DNA of 64,000 bases. Origin: Pelomyxa schiedti. Its lineage: Eukaryota > Evosea > Pelobiontida > Pelomyxidae. Of this stretch, positions 24,770 to 36,287 are shown one piece after another (positions within the stretch are counted from its first letter, which is position 1; each line of letters begins with the position of its first letter). The notes under the pieces are model-generated. The model was not told the DNA's origin and did no database searches. It worked only from the letters and a program-made list of their open reading frames with translations. Position numbers and translations under genes: made by a program. Where the stretch lies: assembly GCA_020536535.1 (NCBI GenBank), contig JAHLWZ010000448.1, positions 81,838 to 145,837 of the forward strand. Direction: 5' to 3'.

Positions 24770-26206
24770 TCAGAGCTCTTTCATTACATCTGTTGCCAGA
24801 GTTAGTGTAAAACGGCATTTTACTTTTTTACATGGTTCTTTTTTTGCTTGCTGTTCTTGTACCCTTTGTAGTGCATTCTGAGCCTCGTCATCACCTTTTT
24901 CGGCTGCAAGTTGATACAGCCTAGCAGCTTCCTGTATGTCAACCGGAACACCAAGTCCCAATTCATAACATTTTCCAAGAAGAGCATACCCCAAAACACT
25001 ACCTTTCTGGACTGCGGTCTTTAGCAGTCTCACTGCTTCTTTCTCATCTCGCTTAATTCCCCCAACACCCCTCAAATGCAGTCCAGCCAGGCCAGCTTTA
25101 CCATCAGCATTTCCACCTTTCGATGCTTTTTTGAACAGCTTTGCGGCCTGTTTGTCATCGGTGGGTACACCCAAGCCAAGTTCATAGCATCTCCCTAGGG
25201 TTGCCTGTGCTTCATGGTCTCCATCTTTGGCGGCAAGTGTCAACAACTCTACAGCTTTTCTTTCATCTTTGTCAACTCCATGTCCTACCAGATACATAGA
25301 CCCAAGTGTGGTCTGTGCCTTTAACTCTCCTTTCTGGGCTGCAATAGAATACAACCGGGTGATTTCACCATAGTTTGGTTCCCCGTTATTGTCAACAGCA
25401 GATAACGAGATGATGGCATCAATGTTCCCCTGCTCAGCAGCCAAAGCAAACAGTTTTTTCGCTTCCGCCTCGCGCTCTTCCTTTGGCAGTGTGCTGTCCT
25501 CCTGATGCAGCCACAGGACACCCAGGTTGTACTGGGCATCGGCATACCCCTGTGCCGCAGCGTACCCATACATCATAGCCGCGTTCTCCAAGCTCTTCTG
25601 CAGCCCCCCAAGCCCCCTCTCATACATATAGCCCAAGTTATTCAGCGCAGCCGGCAAGCCCTGGTCCGCAGCCAGAGTGTACAACACCACGGCATATTCC
25701 AGGTTCTTCTCCACCCCCTCACCAGACTGGTACAACTGGCCAAGAGAAAACTGAGCCGGTGCATACCCCCTGAAGCTCGCCATTCCCAGAATTTGAGCCG
25801 CCTGCTCGTCGCTCTGCCTCACGCCGAAGCCGGTGCGGTAGCAGTTGGCCAGATTGACCTGGGCGCCGGCGTGGCCCCGCGCGGCCGCGTGCTCGAATTG
25901 CACAAAGGCAGCGATGGGGTCGTAGACCGCCGGGTCCGTGGAGGTCGCCAGTTCGACGCCGCGGGTGTTCATCTCGTCGGACGCGGCGTCCGACAGGCCG
26001 CACTCGTCGGCTTCGCAGCGCCGGACGCCGACCGGGGTCTTGTCGCTCTCCGAGACTGTGAATGGGGACTTGGCCTTTGGCGACGATTTCTCGACGTCGC
26101 TCAGGGGTCTTGGCCGGAACGAGCTGGACGTCCACAGCTGCGGGGGCCGCGAGGCTCCCACAATTACCAAGCACAGCGCCACCAGTACCGCAACCACCCC
26201 TCTCAT
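24770..26206 (-). CDS. Secreted or ER-lumenal Sel1-repeat protein
   Basis: The chosen start is the ATG at 26206, giving MRGVVAVLVALCLVIVGASR, a clear signal peptide; the longer open frame upstream lacks an ATG. It is a single exon of about 478 codons. After an acidic/Ser-rich spacer (~100 residues) come about nine Sel1-like repeats, such as QVNLANCYRTGFGVRQSDEQ, QFSLGQLYQSGEGVEKNLEY, NNLGYMYERGLGG, TTLGSMYLVGHGVDKDERKA, ATLGRCYELGLGVPTDDKQA and LLGKCYELGLGVPVDIQEAA. The tail ends KKEPCKKVKCRF... with C-terminal residues VMKEL, a weak xKEL-type retrieval-like end. Sel1 proteins with a signal peptide include the ER-associated degradation adaptor SEL1L/Hrd3, but no membrane anchor is visible here, so that identity is not claimed. 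Its start codon is 37 bp from that of the divergent DHHC gene. Confidence 0.82.
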   Translation of the reverse strand: MRGVVAVLVALCLVIVGASRPPQLWTSSSFRPRPLSDVEKSSPKAKSPFTVSESDKTPVGVRRCEADECGLSDAASDEMNTRGVELATSTDPAVYDPIAAFVQFEHAAARGHAGAQVNLANCYRTGFGVRQSDEQAAQILGMASFRGYAPAQFSLGQLYQSGEGVEKNLEYAVVLYTLAADQGLPAALNNLGYMYERGLGGLQKSLENAAMMYGYAAAQGYADAQYNLGVLWLHQEDSTLPKEEREAEAKKLFALAAEQGNIDAIISLSAVDNNGEPNYGEITRLYSIAAQKGELKAQTTLGSMYLVGHGVDKDERKAVELLTLAAKDGDHEAQATLGRCYELGLGVPTDDKQAAKLFKKASKGGNADGKAGLAGLHLRGVGGIKRDEKEAVRLLKTAVQKGSVLGYALLGKCYELGLGVPVDIQEAARLYQLAAEKGDDEAQNALQRVQEQQAKKEPCKKVKCRFTLTLATDVMKEL

Positions 26207-26243
26207 TCTCGTTTGAAATTTTTGTTGTCTCCCGTTTCGCGAA
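26207..26243. promoter_or_regulatory. Ultra-short divergent intergenic region (37 bp)
   Basis: This is the only sequence between the ATG codons of the Sel1 gene (-) and the DHHC gene (+). Both 5' UTRs must be very short, or the promoters must lie inside the coding regions. Confidence 0.5.
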
Positions 26244-29106
26244 ATGTCGGGTGAGGAGTCATCCGTGTTGGTCGGGGGCGACGCCAACAGCCCGTCGGAG
26301 CGTCAGCAGCTCGAGCTGTTGCAACAAGGGCGCTTGCAGCCTGCAATGGCGTCGTCAGTCCCTGTAACCGTTGCCGAGAGCACCAGTACAAACGCAACTG
26401 CGTCCAAGCTGGACAACAAGGGCCAGGATTCGGGGGTGACGTCACCGTCAACGGTGGGTCACGGTGATGGGGCCGTGCTGGCTCAGAGTGGGAATGGGAA
26501 TGGGACTGGGACTGCGAATTCGGGTCACAACAATGGCCACGGGCGTGGCCACCGGTGTGCCAACTGCCCAAATCGCAATCGCAATCACACCCATAATCCG
26601 GGGCATTGCGACGAAGGCAGTGGTGGGAAGAGTGGCGAGTGCCGCTGTCAGGGAAGATGTGCCCAACTACATAGTAAACTGCAACCCAAAGATGAAGACG
26701 GTATGTGCCCTCTCTATCCGTGTCCTCTCTTTTTTTCTTTCCCATTAATTCTCATTTTTTTTCTTTCCTCTGCTTGGCACTCTGCAGTCAAAGGTATGGG
26801 CCCACACTTAAGACACACTACCCTGAAAACCCACCAGATATTATTACCGCGGCCAAGTTAGGAGTACTAAGCAAGGTAGTTCAATTCTGTGAAGAAAGCC
26901 CTGAGTCTGTGAACATGAAAGACCCCGCTGATTCGGCCACACCCCTTCACTGGGCCAGGTTCGTAAATAGCAGCAAGTTTCACTCTCAAATTTCGTTGAA
27001 CCAGTTATAATGCACACTTTGATGTGGTTAAATTTTTGGTCTCTCGAGGAGCCGACCTTGAGGCATCAACAACTTCCGATAAAAGGTATTCTTTTGTGCC
27101 AAATTAATCACTCTAAACAAAAAGAGGACTCCACTTCACTGGGCCATTGTGGGTGGAAACCTAGGTGTCGTCTCATACCTCATCAAGCAGGTTTATGTTT
27201 CGTTGGCACAAGGGCTCTCATAATAAATGTAGGGTTCTGATGTGAGTAGATTAGATTCACGAGGCTATAACCCTCTCCATATCGCTGTCCAGCATGGTTC
27301 GGACAAATGTGTTTTTTACTTTACTTTGATGGGGATCTCCATTGATGCAAGAGGTATTAATGGAACACTTGGATAATACTAAGAAATCAAAGATTCAGAA
27401 GGGCACACTCCTCTTCACTGGGCTGCCTACGAAGGAAATGATATCGCACTTCGATTCCTCATTAACCACGGAGTATTTCACCCAAATTTTCTCAGTGGAC
27501 AATAGTTTATTCACTCCTTAAGGCCAATTTAAATCACCTCGACTCTAGTGGAAAAACACCTCTACACTGGGCGGCAATTAAAGGAAACCTGTTTTGTTGT
27601 AGGGTTGTAATTCGTGATATTTTCTCTTCTAAATCTTAGAAGATATTATTGTCAGAAGGAGCTGACCCACACCACCAAGACAACACAAGGCAAGTCAATA
27701 TTTTCGAAAAAGTTTACTCACGTTGAATCCAGTTCAACACCATTGGTATATGCTTTTGAAAAGAAATTTTTCCCGATAGCAAGGCTTTTAAGAATGGCCA
27801 TGCGAAAGTCTCTTTTCAAGAAGGTACCATAATTTCTCCCCTTTCTTTTTCTAAATCAACAAAGAACTTAGAAAGGCTGAACCCACTTTGGGTCTTTCTG
27901 GGCCTTTCTTCAGTAACCGTGTCCACTTTTTTGATTGCAACTTTACCGTTACTACTGGCTATTTTTATCATTTTCGTTTTCACAATGGTCATCGTTGGTG
28001 TCACTCCTCATCGATGTCCCTTGTAGGACTTCCACTTTTTCCTTATCCACTAAAAAATAACAGGGAAGGAATGAGCCAAAAGAATCCACTCTGGTTATGC
28101 ATTTTTTGTAGTGGCTTAGCCACGTCTGCCTTTATCTACTTTCATACCTTAATACATGGTAGTTGTTTCCTTGTCTATACACTCGCGTAATGCCGTTCCT
28201 TCGTCAGAATTGGGTGTTGTCTCCAACTTACTCTTTATTGCTGCGAATTTTGCAATGATGTATGCCTACTACTTTATGGCTACTGGTGATCCTGGATTCC
28301 TTCCCCAAAATACCATAACTTTAGCGGTATTTTGACCGTTGCCGTAATTACTCTCAAACTCCATAAGAAACTTGAAGAGCTTATCAGCACTGATGAACTC
28401 TCCAAAAAGGACATCTGCCTTCACTGCTCCGTAATTGTTCATTCCTTTTACGTATTCTAATGGATTTCTCAAGACTTTACGTCCACTGCGTTCCCGGCAT
28501 TGCTTTACATGTGACCGATGCGTTTCTCGGTTTGACCATCACTGTGCATGGGTGAACAACTGTGTTGGATTTAAAAATCACCGAGTTTTTCACTTCCTCA
28601 CTTTCATGACAACAATGTTACACGTTGTTTTCATTCTCATGTGCATGTCATGTGTGCATTCCTCACTACCCTATCCATTTTTTCCTAATGGATTTTTTGA
28701 AGATATTTACCATTCATGCTACCCCGACATCCTGAGGGTATTCTCACTTGACACCCTCAGAATCATTCTAAGGGAAAAGCTTATACTGTGGACTATCCTG
28801 TTTCATCTAGGGTTTTTCTCTTGGGAATTCCAGGTGAGAAAGACCTTTCTTAAAAACTGCTCCAACATTCACTCCCCTCCTTTCAGGTTGCGTTTTTCCA
28901 GACTTGGTGTGTTCTACGGAACGTAACACTGAATGAGCATTTCAACTGGCAGAAAATTCCTTGGCTGCAATCGGCATCCGGCACGTTTCGAAACCCCTTT
29001 GCTCATGGGATGACCAGAAATCTTGTGGAATTCTACACCAGCAGTGTGGACTACAGCAACATCTTTTCTATTGAAAACCCAACTGCATTGGCGGAAATTG
29101 TATAGG
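26244..29106 (+). CDS. Ankyrin-repeat DHHC palmitoyltransferase (HIP14/Akr1 type)
   Basis: The ATG at 26244 opens a Ser/Thr/Gly-rich, low-complexity N-terminus with a His/Cys-rich patch ([20 protein letters not shown]). Ankyrin repeats follow across many short introns: [99 protein letters not shown] and [13 protein letters not shown]. Membrane segments follow ([20 protein letters not shown] and later), then [17 protein letters not shown] and the catalytic cysteine-rich domain with [18 protein letters not shown] and [17 protein letters not shown] (DHHC codons at 28534-28545), further helices, and the cytosolic tail ending [11 protein letters not shown] at 29106. The DHHC cysteine is intact. 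These enzymes S-acylate cytosolic cysteines at Golgi or plasma membranes, and the ankyrin part recruits substrates. Some intron boundaries (27.2-28.4 kb) are unresolved. Confidence 0.85.
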
Positions 29107-29176
29107 GTCTTTCTTATGTAAGGGTTAAAACAAAATGTCCAAAAACTTTTGGTTTTTTTCTTTTTTTTAGTACGTT

Positions 29177-30865
29177 TCACACTGTTACTACTGATGATAG
29201 GGTGATAAAGGTTACACCAATGATGGTGACTAGGAAGGCAGCACCAAGCATGAGCAATGGTATTTTGTCTGTGATTTCTCTAAATACAATTACACCCCAG
29301 AGAGCAGCAACAATGCCGGGGCCGGTAGCGCATATAGGGAAGGTAATGACCATAGACAAGTTGGAATTGGCTACAAACATGGCTATTTGGGCAACAGCCC
29401 AAATCTATAGGGATTTGAGAGATGTCTTGAAGACGAGGAGAAACATACACAGCCAGATACAAAACCTTGAGAATAGGAAAACGAGGGACCATTAGTAAGT
29501 TTTGGGTAGGTGGGAAAAGAAATACCAGGAAGTATTGCTGAAGGAAAAACGACTGGAACGTTCTTCTTGAAAATGCAATACACAAGCAAATAGAATGTAC
29601 TTGTAGCCAGGATGCCGCAAAAGTGGCTGAAAACGTAATCTATTCCATTACTACTGTGCCCTTCGTCTGCATTGTCAATAAGATACTGCGGGGGATCGAA
29701 ATTTGCGCCATAGAAACATCCACTAATTAGTGCTAGTACAACACCCAGTATTTTCTACCGAAATATTAAGTCGTTATTCTGTAAATACATGCGAAGGTTT
29801 CAAATGTAATGAACCTTTTGGGTATTGGTCAATTTATCAAGCATTGGCTTCGTCTTAGGAGGCGTGTAATTCACTAGCAGGGGATTACTGGTTTCTTCAT
29901 CACTGGACTCTTTATCGCCAGGTTTAGTTTGTACAAATGCAAACAATATAACTGCACAAGCGCATATTGCTGCTCCAATGTAGTTGAATATTGGAGAACT
30001 CACTTGACGAAACTAAGACTTCGCTAAAAAGAAGGAGTAATAAATACCTTCTTGCTTATCGAGTCCAAAAAGTCCAAATGTGCCACTGCACCAGCCCATG
30101 AGGAGATTCGTCTACAATATCTTTCAGTACCAAGCAGAGAAATTGTGGAGGGTTGCAAGTGATTTGTGCTTGTTTAGAAACTCACCACCCCCCACAAAGA
30201 CAAACCAAGGGCAAGCCCAACAAGCTTGATAATAGGAACGGCCAATATATTTCCTAATATTAGAAAAAGACCGCAAATTAGATGATGCAACGCAAGAAGA
30301 GACGTCACCTGAGCACCACAAAACTCCACCAAGCATTGCCAAGGGCTCGAACTTGGAAAGGCGTATTCCATTTACAATAAGCCCGCAGCACCAAATTCCA
30401 ATGCACATGACCCATTGGAAGAACACACTATCTCGGTATTAGTAGGCTCAACTAAGTTTTCACAATTAAAGTAAAGGAAAGAGTAGATTGTACCCGTCTC
30501 CTGTCTTGAACTTTTTCACAGGAACTGGTGTTTGTGTTTTCTTAATAAAGACCCAAAGGGAAAAAACAAGACCACTCACCAAAGTTGCTCCCAAATCCAA
30601 GTACTGAGATTGTTACAGCGATAAATCCAACAGTCATTTGCACTGCATCAGACCAACCAGACGATGAGGACGATGAAGACCAAGATTGCGATGGAGACGA
30701 AAAAGACTCCCACACAGAAGAAATATACGACGAGTACGAAGAGGAATCGGACTTGGAAGAACTCGACGTCTGCGCGTTTACAACGACGACCAGCGACGTC
30801 AACGCCAGCATGAAACAACACCCACCAGGACCAACAAACCCAATCCCTCTACGAGATCTCGTCAT
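29177..30865 (-). CDS. TMEM144: TMEM144-family (drug/metabolite superfamily) membrane transporter
   Basis: The ATG at 30865 gives MTRSRRGIGFVGPGGCCFML and ALTSLVVVVNAQ, a signal peptide, then a ~45-residue Ser-rich segment before AVQMTVGFIAVTISVLGFGS. Across an intron comes VPVKKFKTGDG, then FFQWVMCIGIWCCGLIVNGI, FEPLAMLGGVLWCSG and VPIIKLVGLALGLSLWG, then LMGWCSG.FG.FG-type sequence. The 'SNFxPVKKxxTGDGxFFQW' and 'PLAMLGGxLWCxGN' blocks are the signature of TMEM144 and related DMT carriers. The 3' exons carry further helices and end ALWGVIVFREIT, LMLGAAFLVTIIGVTFITLS and a stop at 29177. Related proteins are predicted sugar or metabolite carriers; the substrate is unknown. The Ser-rich luminal N-terminal extension is unusual. 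Confidence 0.82.
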
Positions 30866-31131
30866 CTTCGGTATCACCACCCCCTCGCTGCTTGCCGTAT
30901 GCTTATTTTTATTCGAATGTCTGTACGAAGGGAAAAATAAAGAAAGAAATTTCAGTGGTGATTCGGCCTACAGCTGCGCAGAAAATTTTTATTGGATCTC
31001 CAGATCCCCACGGTGACACACCAGGTTCATTGAGGCCTCACTAATTGAAAAAAGAAAGTGTTAACGTGCTGCCCCTGTCAAAAGTTTGGTGGTAATCTTA
31101 CAATCAGTTTGAAGGAAAAGTTTTACTGTTA

Positions 31132-31828
31132 TCACTGCATAAATATTCTTTGTCCAAGCCTTCTTACTTTTGTATCAAATGCAGTGGATGTGATAGTGGT
31201 GTTTGGTACATAAAAAGGATTCAGAAGAACCTGTTTGTTGGGGAAAAAAAAACCAGAATTAGTAAAAATCTTGCGAGGCAATTTGGAGACCTTTAGATAA
31301 AGCTCATGAACTTCAGTAAAGAATGTTCGAATTGCAGTGTCGAATTTGACGGTGCTGTCTTCTTCCTTGTTGTGGAGTAAAAGAAATTTAACATCTGGAA
31401 ATAACATTGTTTAGTGCAAGTGGTAATCATGCGATATTTACATACGGCCAGATGTAACCCAGGCAGATATAGACATTTTTGCAAAGCGATCAACGGCTTT
31501 TAAATACCTGCAAAGCAACAAAGATATACGTAACCAAAGCAAAAAAAAGTTCTACGGAGTACATGTCTTTGACTTTCCACTTTTGTTCATCCACCAAGTC
31601 CAAGGCAGAGTGCAATATAAAGTGATTTAAATGCATTGATTCTTGCTTGTTTCAAAAACAAAGCAAGTAAGGGTCAGTAACAATGCCTGAGGGAAAAGAA
31701 AAAACGCGATGCCAAACACATTAAAATTTCCCTGCCTTTGGAGCACTGAAGTCAGCTTCATATATCGGATTGTCGTTTGTTCCCACAATCACGAACATGC
31801 ACACCATCCCACCCTTGCCTCCGGACAT
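31132..31828 (-). CDS. TRAPPC2: TRAPP complex subunit 2 (sedlin)
   Basis: The start is ATG at 31828: [20 protein letters not shown] then PIYEADF. Next exons give [20 protein letters not shown] with [19 protein letters not shown] (split by an intron), [52 protein letters not shown] and [20 protein letters not shown] with LGQRIFMQ*, stop at 31132. This is the complete longin-like TRAPPC2 order ('FVIVG..DNP.(Y/F)E..F', 'SALD(L)VDE..W', 'FFT(E/D)..(E/D)LY.K', 'NPFY.PN..I.S.AFD.KV'). The protein is a core subunit of TRAPP tethering complexes acting in ER-Golgi traffic as Rab exchange factors. Four short introns. Confidence 0.88.
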
Positions 31829-31856
31829 TTTCGGCACAAAACAAAGATTGATCCAA

Positions 31857-32151
31857 TGAAATCTCCAAACAGGAAAAAAAACCGTGTGAAGGGACAGGAT
31901 GGGCGACTGCGTCCGTTGCCCGAGCGTCCACCAGTCGTGCACTTATGGGACAACTGCAACGACCCACTGTTGCGTGTTTTGCTTGTTGCCACAAACTGTT
32001 TTTGTTCATATCATTGGCAAATTGGACGAGAGCTCTGCCCTGTGCATGGTAGCCTTGGCCCACAAACCCATAACTGCGGCCGTTGTTGCTGCTACCAATC
32101 TCGGCCTCATTCACGTAACTGCCATTGGTGCGTCTGTGTTTATGTAGATAG
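31857..32151 (+). other. Unassigned open region between TRAPPC2 and ARPC1
   Basis: Two overlapping plus-strand frames are open: one from ATG 31857, and one from ATG 31899 that ends ITAAVVAATNLGLIHVTAIG-ASVFM*. The first could join in phase to the first recognisable ARPC1 exon through a donor near 32160 and acceptor at 32231, giving ARPC1 a cysteine-rich N-terminal extension. The second reads more like protein but would be a separate tiny gene. I cannot choose; it may also be 5' UTR. Confidence 0.25.
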
Positions 32152-32231
32152 TGGAGCGGGTAACTGCTGTCATTAAATTTTTTTTGGCCTGAATATGGTG
32201 CTGTTGCATTTTGTGACCATCAAAAACTAAG

Positions 32232-33637
32232 GTTGGAAGAGGTCTGTTGTGTATAATTTTGGAGTTGGCCTCACTTGCCACTCATGGCACCCTCATTTGA
32301 CCCACCTTGCTGTCTGTCCTTCATCAAATAAAGTTGAGGTGTGACACAGTGACACTCCTTTCTTCTCCAGTGACTATTGTAGGTTTGGAAAGTAACAAAA
32401 GCTGAATCTGGTTTCTCAGTGCATAAGGTACCGAAAATATAAACGATCCTGGAAATAAGTAACAATCTAGTCTGCGACGCTCCATATTGAGGATGGTTGT
32501 GACGACCACATACAACCAATCACATGTGTTGATTGGGGGTTAAATGGCTACCAACTAGTATATGGTTCAGAGGATCACATGGTTTCCGTCTGGATGAGAG
32601 CCTCAGATGAGACTTTCAGCTGTTTTTATGATCACCCAGCTTGGGTCAGGTAATTGTTCTTTTAAACATGATTGATATCAATTTCACAAAGGAACCTGCA
32701 AACATAACTAGAAGGGGGATAAAAAATCTGAAGTGCAATCCCTCGAACCCTGAACATGCTTATGCTTGTGGATCGGCTATTTGCCTCACTTGGTATTATG
32801 ACGGTTGTCCTCCTTCCTTTTTTTAATGCACTAATAAATTTCCGATCAAGAGTGTAATAGGTGGACATCTCGAAGACTTAAAGTTCACGCCCATGCAGTT
32901 ACCTGTCTTGCCTGGCACCCAAATAAGGTTGTACCGCAATAAATTTCCTAGACTTAGGAAATGAATTAAAGATTTACCTCCCTAGATTCTGCTTGCCAGT
33001 GGTTCAATTGATGGCGCTGTCAAAGTGTCCATGTTTGCCACCATGGGTACATTTTTTTCACCTTTCAATACTCATTAAGTTAATATACAGCCACCCGCAA
33101 AACGGTAAAGAACACCCATTGTGAGTTCTCAAGTGACACTGGGGCCTGGGTTCATGCTGTATGCTGGTCTCCTCAAGGAAAACTTGCTTGCTCTTCCCAC
33201 AGTAGCACAATTTCCATTATTGGTAGCCTTCCTTCCTCTCAAGGCTGTGACTTACTTGACTTTAGATTACCACAGACCCGGAAAACCCAAGACACAAATT
33301 TCCTTTCCAATGCTCCCAATGACTGGGATTGGGTTTGTCTCTGAAAATCTGCTTATTGCATGCGGTCATGACTCTGTACCTTTTATCTTTGGGTGCAGTG
33401 AATCAGGTACTGGCCCCATATTGTGTGGGTGAGAATTTTCCAACCATGGTTAATGTAGGTGGGACGTGGAGGTTGATTTCTGGGATATCCACAACTGGTG
33501 TACTTTTTTCAGTTGACCACCGCTACTACTATCGAGAGGTAGAACCCACTACAAGTTCATCCCAGTTTTTCCCCAATAGAAGCTGTTTCAGCACTGCAGA
33601 TTCCAAGGGCTGCGTTGCATTGTGGGAACCCCTCTGA
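32232..33637 (+). CDS. ARPC1: Arp2/3 complex subunit 1 (ARPC1/p41-Arc, WD40); start unresolved
   Basis: Exons in order: YNFGVGLTCHSWHPHLTHLA with VCPSSNKVEV (matching the first propeller blade of ARPC1), ITCVDWGLNGYQLVYGSEDH with MVSVWM, RGIKNLKCNPSNPEHAYACG, VHAHAVTCLAWHPNK, ILLASGSIDGAVKVSMFATM, SSDTGAWVHAVCWSPQGKLA then SSHSSTISIIG, TGIGFVSENLLIACGHDSVP with FIFG, and a last exon ending STADSKGCVALWEPL* at 33637. The 'GxWVHxVxxSxxGxxxAxxSHxSTxxI' and 'ESxLIAxGHDxxPxxF' blocks are diagnostic of ARPC1. This subunit helps build the Arp2/3 actin nucleator. No ATG follows the in-frame stop just before 32232, so a small upstream exon with the start must exist. Confidence 0.8.
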
Positions 33638-34033
33638 TTTGTTCTTGTGATGTGTTGTATCAAAAAAAACCATTGGCACTATGCCAAGATAGCATTGTGG
33701 GTTTGCTCAGATTCATGTGGGGCACCCAGTGAAAACTACTGGTTGGGAATCTGTAGCCTGCGGCAAGGCCAAGCAGCCGCGGCCAAGTTGGTGCCCCGCC
33801 CTGCCTCGTCATCGAAAAGAGGCTTTGACTGTCTGCCTGTCAGGTTCTTCGCAGCCAACATGCATGTTCCAAATCTTCAATGCAATTACACCCGAATCTT
33901 CTAGTTTCATTGATCAATCACATTTTTAATAAAACCCTGCACGTGACGGTGCAGTCAATAAGTCATTGTTGGGGAGAGAGAAGGGCAGCAAAGAGGGAAA
34001 AAAAAACCAAAACAACAAGAAAAACAGAACAAG
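33638..34033. other. Intergenic, no gene seen
   Basis: Between the ARPC1 stop and the S1P lyase start. Short open frames exist but lack any recognisable feature. It probably holds the ARPC1 3' UTR and lyase promoter. Confidence 0.5.
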
Positions 34034-36117
34034 ATGGGTGGGTACTCTCTTTGTGTGATAGGCGTCGCATGTGCGCTGACGTGGATTCTCGCGCGTATTA
34101 TCCCCCCGTTTCGAGATCTCAAAGCTTCTATATTCAAATGGGGCTTCCGGTGTGTTTCATGCATTTGTTGGGGGGTTATTGGAAAAAAGAGGCTGTATAT
34201 TTACCTGGTAAAAATGCAGAGCTGTGGTGTCAATTCCAGCAGCACAGCGGTTTGTTGACAAGTCAAGAGAAACTGCAATAACTATGCTCGAGGAAGATCA
34301 TAGAAAAACTACTGCTGAATTGCCTAAATTCACTTCTCTCCCTGAAGTCGGGTTGCCTGTGGAACAAGTGATGGGCTTATTGAAAGACGCAAAGAGAATA
34401 GAAGAGACTTACCGCGATGGAATGAATGTGGGGTTTCATTCAGTGCCGCTTTGTTTTAACGTTATGAACAGTACTCTGGGTGCATGTATTCCGCAAATAA
34501 TGTACACAATGAACTTGTTGCGGCAGCAACTACTTGGTTCACTTACTCGAATGCACTGCATACAGATGTCTATGTCTGGTTGCCCAGTAATCATCTTGTC
34601 TGTGGCTAATATGCATACTAGTGTAAGGAAGATGGAAGCAGAGATCATCAAGATGACGGCAGCAATGCTGCATGGTGATAAAAGATCAGATGTCTGTGGT
34701 TTGGTTAGCAGCGGTGGTACTGAAAGGTAAGTCTCCCTCTCGAGAGAAAACGCTAAGATTTCAAAGTATTATCCTGGCAACAAAGGCACACCGCGACAGG
34801 GCAATTAAGCGCGGAATGAACCCTGACAGAATGGAGATTCTTGTTGCAGAATCAGCACACTCTGGTATAATCCCTTCATGATTGAAGACGACTCCTGATA
34901 TCTCCAAAAAAGCTTATGTGAAGGCCGCAAATCTTCTCAGAGTTAAACTTGTACGTGTTCCTGTTAAGAAACCGACTATGGAAGCCGATGTGGATGCTAT
35001 CAGTGCCAGAATCAATCGAAATACCTTCCTGGTTCGAAATTGACAATAAGTACACAAACTAATTTTTTTTAGGTTGTGGCTTCTGCTCCAGGTTTCCCAC
35101 ATGGTGTAATTGACAACGTCGCGGCACTTGGTCAACTATGTTCAAGAGCGGGAATAGGGTTGCACGTTGATGCCTGTCTTGGTGGATTTGTTCTCCCTTT
35201 TGCCAAACAACTAGGATATCCTGTTCCCAACTTTGATTTCCTGGTTGAGGGCGTTACATCCATATCATGTGACACCCATAAGGTTATTCATTACTCCACT
35301 TTTGAACTTCACCAACCGCTTTAGTACGGGTACGCCCCAAAGGGAACATCAGTTGTTCTGTTCGAGTCGCAGGAACTGCGCTCTCACGCCTTCTTTACTG
35401 ATCCCGATTGGCCCGGAGGCCTGTACGTGGCGACTTTTTTAACCTGCTAATAACAATACAACACCTAACCACATTAATAGTTATGGCTCAGCAACTCTTC
35501 TGGGGAGTAGGCCAGGTTGCGTGGTAGTTGGGACCTGGGCATCAATGATTCACAAGGGAATATCTGGATATATGGCTGCTTCAAAAGCACTATTGGAGAC
35601 CGCTGCTGAGATTGTTGCTGGGTACCTTTTCCTCTTTCCCACTTGTGAATCTCACCCAACCAGGTTACGTAAAGATCCTGATATTTCGATAATTGGTGAT
35701 CCTGACAAGATTACATTTGGTATTTTTTTACTTTTATTTGGTCACTGGTAACCGTGATTATGAAAGTGATTCCTTTTACGACTAAATCCGTCAACATTTT
35801 CAAAGTTGCAGAAGCCCTGAGTAAGAGGCATTGGTCACTTAACGTGATGCAATATCCCAGGCAAGTGGAATAGCACCACGTGAGATGCACTTACATTTTC
35901 TCATAGTTCTGTACATCTGTGCGTCACAGAATGGCACACTGGTCGCGCACAAGACTTCCTGTCAAGCCTGCAAACAGCAATTCGTGAAGTTGCAGCTGAC
36001 CCAAGCAAGTTCAATTCCAAGGCACCTTTCTATGCTGGTGCCTCACTCGTGGGTGACAGAGACGTGCTGAAAGATTTCCTTGGTGATGTGATGGCTGTTG
36101 CAGAGGACACTGTATGA
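34034..36117 (+). CDS. SGPL1: Sphingosine-1-phosphate lyase
   Basis: A PLP enzyme of the ER membrane that cleaves sphingosine-1-phosphate to hexadecenal and phosphoethanolamine, the exit step of sphingolipid breakdown. The ATG at 34034 gives [20 protein letters not shown], a membrane anchor. Later exons: [68 protein letters not shown] (cofactor phosphate region), [63 protein letters not shown] joined across an intron to [13 protein letters not shown] (PLP lysine in the DTHK block), [58 protein letters not shown] and [18 protein letters not shown]. All family landmarks are present and in order, so it looks intact. About nine short introns. Confidence 0.92.
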
Positions 36118-36287
36118 TGTTTCTAAAATTTTGAACCAAAATAATCTATGGGAATACTATCCCATTTTCAAAAAGCCAGTAGATACAAGTGAAAATAGAA
36201 TTCTCTTAGTGTACACCAAAAAAAAAACACCACCATCTATACAACACAAAGTCACTGGCGAGATGCAGTAGCCAGCCAATGGCAAGT

